Made by a program: the position numbers and the translations under genes
Assembly (NCBI RefSeq): GCF_027887165.1
Contig: NC_077227.1
Span: 79,542,430 to 79,606,429, forward strand
Length of the DNA stretch: 64,000 bases
DNA from: Monodelphis domestica
Taxonomy: Eukaryota > Chordata > Mammalia > Didelphimorphia > Didelphidae
Reading direction: 5' to 3'
The notes under the pieces: model-generated
What the model saw: the letters and a program-made list of their open reading frames with translations, nothing else
Database searches by the model: none
What the model was told of the DNA's origin: nothing
Part shown: one piece after another, positions 23,840 to 64,000 of the stretch
Position numbering within the stretch: the stretch's first letter is position 1
Layout of the letters: the number at the start of each line of letters is the position of its first letter

Positions 23840-24089
23840 TACTCTATACTGTGGTTCCAACAAAGAACAGAATATCTGGGTCATGGCATAGATAGCTTCA
23901 AAGTAGTATAGATCTGGCTAAATTAACTATCCCTTCCCTATTAGGTATAAATGGAACTCCTTGTTTTCATCCAGGATTTAAGTTCCTAACTCAAATTTTC
24001 TGCCTCACAAATTCCACACCGGTTGCTAGCAAGATGAAAAAAGAATTCCATCCTTCTTTCATCTCTGAGTTATCTGGGCTCTATTGGGC

Positions 24090-25430
24090 AGACAGTAGTC
24101 AATATTGGATCCCTTCTTCTTCATCCTTTGCTTCTCAAAGATTGTCCACTTTTGTTGCACTTCCATTTTTGTTCATTAATTTTTCAGCTTAGGTTTGCAG
24201 GATATATCTTTTTGGATGGCATCTTGGCTTCCTTTGTTTTTCAGAATATATTGTTATAATCATTTTATAAATTATCTTTTAGATATATAATATTTTATAA
24301 TATATCTTTTGCAGTTTCTAGGGATTTCAGAATAGTCTTGAATTATTTGAATTTGCTGTCTTTTATATTTGGCTGCTTGTAAAACCTGTTATTTGTCATT
24401 TTGGTTGTTAAATTCAACTACCATATATCTCAGAATTTGAAGCATAGGGTATTTTTCTTCTAGTAATGATGTGTGAATCTTTTTCATTGCTCTATTTTTT
24501 CTGCCTTCAAAAGTCCTGGACAATTTGCTTGCATTATTATGATGCTAAGTTTTTCAAATTCATAATGTTTTTCTGGAATTCCTGTAATGTTTAAATTGTC
24601 TCTATATCCTATTTTCAAGATCAAAATGTCTCTGACTTGTATCACTCTCATTTGATCATTTAATGTAAATACCTTTCTGCTTCTCATCTTCCATATTTTC
24701 CTCAACTCCAGATGAGTATCTTTTTATTTTGTATCTATTATTCTTTCCTTTGAATTCTTTGTTGGAGAAACTTGGCCCCATGGAATCAATTTTCTTCTAA
24801 TCTGCTACTTATTTTTTGCTGAGAAAGCTAGAAATTCTGATTATTATTCTATTCCAATTTTTATCAAGTATATTTCATTTCCGTTTTGAACTATTCTAGA
24901 ATTTATTAATGCCATTCCATGTCCCTTTGGAGTTTTCATAGCATTCTGGGTTTCATGAGGCATCAATTTACTCACTTCTTTTTAATATATTTATTGAGGT
25001 TACTTTATACTTTCTTTGAGGATGTATCACTCATCCATTCTCCTAATTTTCAGAATATTCTCTGTTGATTTATTTGCTTGAATTTTAGGGTTTTTGTTGA
25101 ATTTTATTTCTCTTAAACTTTTGAGTATTTCTGCATTTTTTTCTTTATATTCCATTATTCCTTCCCCTTTGGTGGTGGGAACATTCCTGGGATTGACTAT
25201 AAAGCTTCCTCATCCTCCCGCATTGAGGAATTTGTATATTACTATCTTCAGTCCCTTTCTTAAGTATCTTGGAGATGGGGCACAATTAGTCCTAATTGGG
25301 TTTCGATACCTTTTGCATCAAGTCCAATGCAGCTGCTCACAGAATTCCCCGCATACCCCCATTTCCTTCCTTGGTTCTCATATTTTCCTTTTCTGGCTGG
25401 ACTGAATTAGTTTCTATTACTGGTTTTTTT
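24090..25430 (-). mobile_element. Old L1 5' part (5' UTR and ORF1), antisense
   Basis: On the minus strand 24705-24484 encodes an ORF1-like stretch with RDNLNITGIPEKHYEFEKLS, the RRM start of L1 ORF1. Upstream (higher coordinates) lies Lys/Asn-rich coiled-coil sequence and probable 5' UTR. It is the most diverged L1 type in the window. Confidence 0.65.
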
Positions 25431-26230
25431 TTTTTTCTTTTGGGCAGATAGGGAAGGGTGGGAGGGGCATTTCAAAGAGAACCAGAGAGGAGGCACACTG
25501 TGCATAGAATGGAGATCAGACAGGGTATATAGCCAGTAGTCCCTGCACTTAATAGATGAATTTATTTATGAGTTCCAGTCATAAGCCTAAAGGTAAGTTT
25601 GTATACCTAGGAAAATGGGAATGTTAGAGGAGCACTATAAGGATTAACTATCTCCTAAGTTAATTAAAGTTTCTACTTTGGTGGGGGTGGGGGGCATGGA
25701 GGATATCCTTCTATCTTGACCTGTGGATTGGCTATACATTTCTATATATGTTCTACATCCTTGACATAGTTTTCAATAATCAAAAGGAACTACAAAAAAT
25801 GTCTAGCCCACCATATTGATGATGACATCAAATGGCTATCCCTTGAAAGAATGCACAGCTTCCCCCATCTACTTCCTCCACCTTTCCTGCAATTGGAAAA
25901 AAGTAGAGATTACTATTGAGAGTGAATTTAGTAATACTAACTATCTATTTAATGGAGATTCTTCAGTACTTAAAATTAAAAATAGATTTAGAAGATGGAA
26001 AAAGGCCTAGAGTATCTCTATCCAACACCTCATTTTACAGATAAAGAATCTTGAATGTGGAGAGTTGTGACTAACCCAAATTACACAGGTAGTAATTGGC
26101 TGAGCTAGAATTTGTAGCAAGGTCCACTAACTCGAAATCTCTGAACATATTTGAATGTAGCAAACAACAATCACAACAAAATTTAGCCTTATTTTGAATC
26201 ATTGATGGCAAAATTATATACATAAAAATT
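25431..26230. other. DNTT 3' flank, mostly unclassified
   Basis: A MIR-like minus-strand piece at about 26020-26130 (CTCATTTTACAGATAAAG, ACACAGGTAGTAATTGGCTG). Otherwise nothing seen. Confidence 0.5.
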
Positions 26231-26234
26231 ACAC

Positions 26235-26258
26235 ACACACATACATATATATATATAC

Positions 26259-26294
<36 letters not shown>
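26235..26294 (+). repeat. (AC)n/(AT)n microsatellite
   Basis: ACACACACACAT then ATATATATAC blocks up to the SINE at 26293. Confidence 0.9.
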
Positions 26295-26478
26295 TAAACC
26301 CTGACCTTCTGTCTTGGGATCAATACTGAGTATTGGTTCCAAGGCAGAAGAGTGGAAAGAGCTAGGCACTTGGGATTAAGTGAATTACTTAGCTAGGAAG
26401 TGGCTGAGACCAAATTTGAACCCAGGACCTCTCATTTCCAGGCCTGACTCTCTATCCACTGGACTTCCTACCTGCCCC
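26293..26478 (-). repeat. CORE-SINE (SINE-1 type)
   Basis: CTGACCTTCTGTCTTGGGAT at the tail side, GAACCCAGGACCTCTCATTT in the core; directly follows an (AT)n/(CATATA)n tract at 26235-26294. Confidence 0.88.
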
Positions 26479-26689
26479 TTTAATTGTATTTCAGTGTAAT
26501 TAGTCTGCCAAATTTCTTCTGGAATCAGCCAAATATGAGTTCATACAACTTAGTTCATGTTGTAACCTTTAGCCCTAAAACAGGAACTTGATTAGGAAAT
26601 ACTGAGTGTAAAAAAGTTCTGTATATGTTATTTGTTTAAATACATTGAAAGCCACATGTAGTAGAGAATAGTGTGAACTGAAATCTTAC

Positions 26690-26885
26690 CTTCAATAATC
26701 CCTAGAAATTTAACCATGGATAAATTATTTAGTTGCCCTGAAATTCAGTTTTCCCTTCTGTCAAATGAACATAGTAATGTTTATAGTGCCTACATCAGAG
26801 AATAATTATATGTTTTAAATGAGATAATGTATGAAAAGCATTTTGGAAATTTCAAAATAATAGATAATGATCAGTTATTAGCATT
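26690..26885 (+). repeat. MIR/THER-type SINE 3' half
   Basis: TTCAGTTTTCCCTTCTGTCA, CATCAGAGAATAATTATATG and ATGAGATAATGTATGAAAAGCA. Confidence 0.6.
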
Positions 26886-27284
26886 GTAAAAGAAAATGAT
26901 TACATTGTAATGTTTTATCATGATTTTATTGAGCATGTTTGATTTCACCTGCTTTGGCGTTAAATGGGCTTTTGTAAATTGGCTTGAGAATCAATTCAGC
27001 ATGCATTATTTCTGTGAGAGAATGTATTCTGAAAGCAGAGTGGCTGATTCATATAGGTACTGTTGAACTTCAATCCATTCAAAAGCTTGGCACTCCCGAG
27101 ATTTATATAGAGGGAAAAATCCTTTTCAGAAACAATTGATATTTCAACTACATTTAGTGAATTCTATGATTTCCTACTACTTTCCATTTACTCCCATAGG
27201 ACAGAGAAAGAAAAATGATTGAACCAGATTATATGATGAAGAAAGAGAGATGAAGTCATTGAGAGATGTTCATGCAATTTTGTT

Positions 27285-59317
<32,033 letters not shown>

Positions 59318-60174
59318 CTATAGGATAGATAACAAAGCAGTGAATGGTGATGCTGTTGTCATTTTTTTTTAACTAGCAGGGGCCTCTTTTTATTGCACCT
59401 TAGGGAACAAGGATAATACTTGTGAGTGTAGACTCAATTTCCTGGAGAAAAGTTGCATGCACTATATGCCACCATGAAATACATGGGGATCCTGGGCCAG
59501 ATATAACAATTATTTACTAATGAGGTCCTTTCTTAGAGTAGTAGAATAGAAGGAAAGGTGCCTGAAAGGGATAGAAATCACATATTCTGACCATCTACAA
59601 ATAGTAACTTCATCAATTTACACATTTAAATATGAGATCCTTCTCCAGTGAACAACGAGTACCAGAGGAATGATATTGACAGTCCTACTATAATTAAATC
59701 AAGTGTCTCGGAGGATCTCATTAGGACAAAAATGATTTGATAAAATTTTCTTGAAATGCAAACGATGGCATTTCATGGCACACTTGGTCAATATTTTGCA
59801 GATAAAAATTACAAAAAAAGAAATGTGAAAAAGATGATAATGTATGAATTAATATCTTTTATAGAAAATGAAGAGGTAAAAGTAGAGGAATTCTATTAAG
59901 ACCCTATAAATTAAGCCAACATATATATTCTAATATTTGGTCATTTCAGTGCAAACATGTGCACATAAGGGAGTATGTTGGAAAACATGATGTAAGAGTG
60001 AAAAATGGGAAAGTGAGAAAAAGCTTATAGACTATATAGCATGAATCTTTGAAAAGAGAGTAGGAATATTAGATATAGTAAGCACAAAGTAATACTATCA
60101 AAAATGAAACTGATTATATTTCAACAAATGGGAAATTAGTGCTTACTGATGTGGAAACCATTTAAAAAGCTATT
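59318..60174. other. DNTT intron 1, nothing recognised
   Basis: AT-rich with no ORF. I searched this and 61866-64000 on the minus strand for exon 1 (the EKKMGTTRRAF region of TdT) and found no match. Confidence 0.5.
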
Positions 60175-60626
60175 TCCATATTTTATTTTTTCCATTACAC
60201 GTAAAAACAATTTTTACATAAAAAATTTTTGAGATCAAAATTCTCCCCCTCTTTCCTTCCCTCATCTCTCCTAGAGAGGACAAGCAATTTGATGTAGATT
60301 ATACAGTTGCAGTCACACAAAATATATTTCCATATTATCCATATTGTAAAGCAAAACACACAAAAAATCCAAGAAAAAAAGAAAGTTTTAAAAAGTATGT
60401 TTTGATCTGCCTTCAGACTCCATCAGTTCTTTCTCTGGAGGTGGATAACATTTTTCATTATAAATTGCCATGGATCATTGTATTGCTGAGAAGAGCTAAA
60501 TCTTCCTATCTTCGTACAACATTGTTGTTACTGGGTATGATGTTCTCCTGGTTCTGCTCATTTCATTTTCCATCATTTCAGATGTCTTCCCAGATTTTTC
60601 TGAAGTCATACTGCTCTTCATTCCTT
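60175..60626 (-). mobile_element. L1 3' UTR, part 1 (minus strand)
   Basis: Begins with a TTTTATTTTTTCCATTACACGT tail end and runs through CTCCATCAGTTCTTTCTCTG and GTTCTCCTGGTTCTGCTCAT. The same L1 resumes at 61600 after a 973-bp insertion. Open frame 60402-60668 is an antisense artefact. Confidence 0.85.
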
Positions 60627-61018
60627 TTTTTTTTTAATCACTTTCTTCTGTATAGGAACCGCCAGTAACTCCTATATAATGAACCTATGGGTGGTGACCT
60701 GAGAAGGAGATTGGAGGCTAGAGAACTATGGATGAATAGATTAAAGACAGAGGGAGAGATGCAGGAATGAAGACTCAGAGACCACAAGTTAAAACACATG
60801 GGCAATCATGAGCCTCGTTAATACCTCTCTAGAAGAAGATAACAAGTGGAGAAATTATAAGTATGAGAAACAAGAGAGCATGCATGGAGCCAAGAACTCC
60901 AGGATATCCCCCATGAGCCAGATGGGCAAGAGATTAATGGGAGATATGTGGTGCAACTGCGTTACACAAATCAAGCAAAAACGAGGAGCAATATAGGCTA
61001 TAGCATGATAAAGAGGTG

Positions 61019-61054
61019 CAAGGAGCAAGAGCAAGAGCAAGAGCAAGAGCAAGA
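61019..61054 (+). repeat. (GCAAGA)n hexamer repeat
   Basis: About six GCAAGA/AGCAAG units, inside the unclassified part of the 60627-61599 insertion. Confidence 0.9.
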
Positions 61055-61424
61055 GGTATAAGAGGTGGAAGAGAAGTAAGAGAGAGGCTCGCACATGTTC
61101 CCCAACTTTTATTGGAGATTTTAGGAATGTCAAGTGGGAGGTGATTAATGAATACGTGACATGATATAGATTTTGACATTGATTGAATTGATAATGATGA
61201 AATAAAATAGGAGATTAATCGAACCTGTGTTTTGTAAAGGAATGTAGTCCGAGCCAGGACACTGGGGCTGGCAACGCCCAACCTAGGAATTTGCTTGTCG
61301 CTTTCCCTTCAGTGACCATTAAGTAACCTGACCATGAGTCTTGGTATATGAATACGTAAGATACAATATTAATACATCAATCATACTTCCAAGATGCTAA
61401 CATGCCTGGTATACTACATTCTGT

Positions 61425-61599
61425 CTTAGATTTGATACTAAATATCAGTTTTAAAGCAGAAGAGCAGTGAGGACTAGGTATTTGGGGTTAAGTGACTTGC
61501 CAGAAGTCACACAGCTAAGAAGTGTTTGAGGTCAAATTTGAATCCAGGACCTCCCTTCTCCAAGTCTGGCTCTCTATCTACTACCTAACAGGCCATGTC
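61425..61599 (-). repeat. CORE-SINE (SINE-1 type)
   Basis: Minus-strand copy: tRNA-like head at the right end, GGTCAAATTTGAATCCAGGAC and GCCAGAAGTCACACAGCTAA in the middle, and the ATACTAAATATCAGTTTTAAAG tail part on the left. Confidence 0.85.
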
Positions 61600-61865
61600 C
61601 ATTCCTTATAGCACAGTAGTATTCCATTACAAGCATATACCACAATTTGTTCAGCCATTTCCCAATTCCATTTCCAGTTCTTTGCCATCACCAAAAGAGC
61701 TGCTAAAACATATGTGTACAAATAAGTAATTTTCCTTTTTATTTTTAATATCTTTGACAAATGGACTTAGTAGTGGTATTTGCTGGGCCAAAGGGTATGT
61801 ATGCACAGTACTCTTTGGGCATGAGGGGAACCAATTTCAAATCATTTCTCTGTATAATCTGATAG
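61600..61865 (-). mobile_element. L1 ORF2 end, part 2 (minus strand)
   Basis: CATTCCTTATAGCACAGTAGTATTCCATTA then TTGTTCAGCCATTTCCCAAT is the reverse complement of the ORF2 C-terminal coding region. It is colinear with 60175-60626, giving one L1 split by an insertion. Confidence 0.85.
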
Positions 61866-62519
61866 AAGAAAGATCAAAACCAATATTAAAGTAAAAGAGA
61901 ATATACAACTGAGAGGGTGTCATCATTGAACATATTCCAAAATGATCTATTCAGAAAATCTTTTGATACCAAATAATGGGAAACATACAATAAAGGGTTT
62001 CAACTCTGATTCTCACCATTCCTAAGGGAGATTCAATGAAATTACTCACCACAGGAAAATCATAGGAGTCTAGAAACCATACCAACCACCAAACATTTTA
62101 ACATCTTGGCTAATCAAAGAGACTCTACAGCCAAGGGCACTACTGGTGATAATATAACCTTATTTATAAAATCTTCCAGAGGATGATAATGGAATATCAT
62201 GAGCAGTATTGTCTCATAAAACAAAAAAGCAGTAGGCTAGTGAAGGAAAGACAATTTTTAATAGAAAGTAAAGCAAGAGACTAAGACTTAATATCATCCC
62301 AAAAGCATTTAAAGAAGGAACAAAAGTAGGAAAACAGACAAAAATGGAAAAGTGATGTCAAAACTTCTATAACACTCTCTTATCCATGAGTGACAGATAT
62401 GGAATTTATAGAAATGAAAACAGAGCTAGAAAAATAACTTGCTCAAGTTCCATAGCTAATAAATAAATAGCAATTAGAATTTGAACTCAAACCCATACTT
62501 TTTCTACTGCAGCACATCA
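61866..62519. other. DNTT intron 1, nothing recognised
   Basis: A-rich; no ORF and no repeat named. The stretch 62861-63010 is GC-richer with a CCTCCCCTCCCCTCCCC run but shows no exon. Confidence 0.45.
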
Positions 62520-62660
62520 TAAATCCTATCTCTGCCACATAAGAGCTATGTGACCATGGGCAAGTCACTTCCACTCTAGCTGAGTCACTTCATCATCATC
62601 TATAAAATAAGAGCTCTGGACTAAATGAACCCTAATAACCCTTCCCATTCTTACTCTTCA
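62520..62660 (+). repeat. MIR/THER-type SINE
   Basis: AAATCCTATCTCTGCCACAT, GTGACCATGGGCAAGTCACT and CATCTATAAAATAAGAGCTC. Confidence 0.75.
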
Positions 62661-63149
62661 ATTCACCAAATGAGCAATTTTATTTTTAATTGCCATCAGG
62701 CTCTTTCTCACTAAAGCTGAGTAGATTGGTAAAACTTCTGGGAAAGAAAATTCAGTTTGAGAGCTCTGACTTCTGTTTCCTGTAGTTGATATGCATTTTT
62801 TACTTTTATATAAAACACTTCTATTAAACATACTTGTTCCGCTGTGTAAATCTGGGAACTTTGCCATAATCAAATGCACAGCCACAGTTTACTCGTCTCT
62901 ATACATCAGCTTCCTCTCTTGCCTGTGCAGCTGGGCTAGGTTCTCAGGCCTCCCCTCCCCTCCCCAGGCAAAGAGGCAGCATTTTTGGCAGCAGGAAAAG
63001 CTCTAAACAAAAATCTCATTGCCAAAGAAGCTTTCTATTTTTCTGTCTGAGTCTCCATGCTTAATTTCTTGGGAAGTTTAGAGATTGTAGGAGAAATATT
63101 TTCATGTATATATGCTTTTCCCCCAAAAAAACGAAAGCCACACTTTAAA

Positions 63150-63330
63150 GACAGCCTGGTATAGTGGATAGAGTGCTAGAAATGGAGCCAGGAATATCTG
63201 AGTCTGAATACAGCATCAGATAGTTACTAGGCTGCATGACCCTGGGCAAGTCATTTACTAGCTAAGAGCTTAAGATTCTTCATCTTCAAATGAGTCTAAT
63301 AACAAATAACACCTATCTCACAGTGTCCTA
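63150..63330 (+). repeat. MIR/THER-type SINE
   Basis: CTGGTATAGTGGATAGAGTG, GCATGACCCTGGGCAAGTCA and ACACCTATCTCACAGTG. Confidence 0.78.
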
Positions 63331-63344
63331 ACAATGGAATGAGA

Positions 63345-63540
63345 TTCTGTGTTTGTATATGTGTGTGTATGTACATGAGCTTGTATGTAGATGTATATAT
63401 GTACACATTTAATGTGTATGTACATGTGTTTATATATACACATTACATATAATGTCTATATATGTATATTTATATGTGTAGGTATATAAAGTATATTACA
63501 TATGTTTATGTAGATATGTATATGTGTACAAATATAGAGC
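63345..63540 (+). repeat. (TGTATA)-rich low-complexity tract
   Basis: Imperfect TG/TA alternation with ATGTACATG and TATATGTA units. Confidence 0.85.
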
Positions 63541-63799
63541 AGTTTTCAAGCTTTAAATGACAACACAACTATCAAATATCTTTGTTTAATAAGATTTAAA
63601 ATAAATCTCCATTGAATATATTGCCAGATATAGTTGATATGTTGATTGTTTTTAATGAATTGCTTTTTTCTCACTTAAACATTTTTTTTGTTGCTAGTGA
63701 TGGTTCACTGGGTAGGGAAGAGGAAGGGATATATTTGGAAATATACATGATATAAAAATAAATTGTAAAAAATATCTAAAAGTCAAAACAATTTTAAAA

Positions 63800-63915
63800 A
63801 TTGTTTCTCTCTTCCTCTGTCTCTATCTCTCCATCTCTGTCTTCCTCTCTATCACTTTGTCCATCTTTCTTTCTCCCTCTATGCGTCTCTCTCTGTCTCT
63901 GTTTTTTTCTTTCTA
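63800..63915 (+). repeat. CT-rich low-complexity tract
   Basis: CTCTCT, TCTGTCT and CCATCT units. The last 80 bases of the window (63920-64000) look like the start of a further MIR-type repeat. Confidence 0.8.
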
Positions 63916-64000
63916 TGTCATAGGAAATCATTAGATTTTAGTCCTAGAAAGGATCTTAGAGCTCATCTAAGCCAGCTGCTTCATTTTACAGAAGTATCTA

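Larger units (their letters stand above)
60627..61599 (-). mobile_element. 973-bp nested insertion: SINE plus unclassified sequence with A-tail
   Basis: It splits one L1 and is flanked by CATTCCTT (60619-60626 and 61600-61607). Read on the minus strand it starts with a SINE head (61599 to about 61425), continues through about 790 bp of unclassified sequence with a (CTTGCT)n run, and ends in A9 (T9 at 60627-60635). It could be one retrotransposed unit, or a SINE next to an LTR-like element. Confidence 0.55.

Noticed and set aside
62861..63010. GC-richer block as possible DNTT exon 1 or promoter
   Set aside because: No minus-strand match to the TdT N-terminus, no donor in phase for exon 2, and the block is mainly a CCTCCCC run.

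Overview
The window is mammalian nuclear DNA, most likely from a marsupial. It is AT-rich, most of it is intron or intergenic sequence, and it is packed with tRNA-derived CORE-SINEs of the marsupial Mar1 and SINE-1 types, older MIR/THER-type SINEs, L2 debris, many L1 pieces and one apparently intact L1. The species cannot be fixed from the sequence alone.

Two host genes lie tail to tail. On the plus strand, 105-10698 holds five coding exons of OPALIN (TMEM10), a one-pass glycoprotein of oligodendrocyte myelin. Its initiator Met lies in an exon upstream of the window. On the minus strand, ten exons between 59317 and 27285 encode all of DNTT (terminal deoxynucleotidyltransferase, TdT) except its first exon, which must lie beyond 64000. 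All junctions facing an intron inside the window have GT donors and AG acceptors, and the pieces join in frame. The convergent DNTT/OPALIN order is the one known from human chromosome 10q24.

Between the genes (about 10.7-27.3 kb) there is OPALIN 3' flank, a broken L1 5' half (13.4-15.2 kb), a scrambled L1 composite bounded by an imperfect 20-bp direct repeat (19.46-23.85 kb), an antisense old L1 piece (24.1-25.4 kb) and possible LTRs. DNTT introns hold a degenerate 7SL RNA copy (37.8-38.1 kb), two hAT-type MITEs (a third is in OPALIN), many SINEs, and the outstanding element of the window: a full-length L1 at 44046-50443, antisense to DNTT in intron 4. It has a 16-bp perfect target-site duplication, a 49-bp tandem repeat in its 5' UTR, an open ORF1 (307 aa) and an open ORF2 (1268 aa) with all expected endonuclease and reverse-transcriptase residues.

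I found no CRISPR array, tRNA, rRNA or prokaryote-type operon, and no clearly new biological system. The items most worth a second look are the intact L1, the composite at 19.46-23.85 kb, the SINE-led 973-bp insertion at 60.6-61.6 kb and the unclassified CpG-containing segment at 19.63-20.10 kb.
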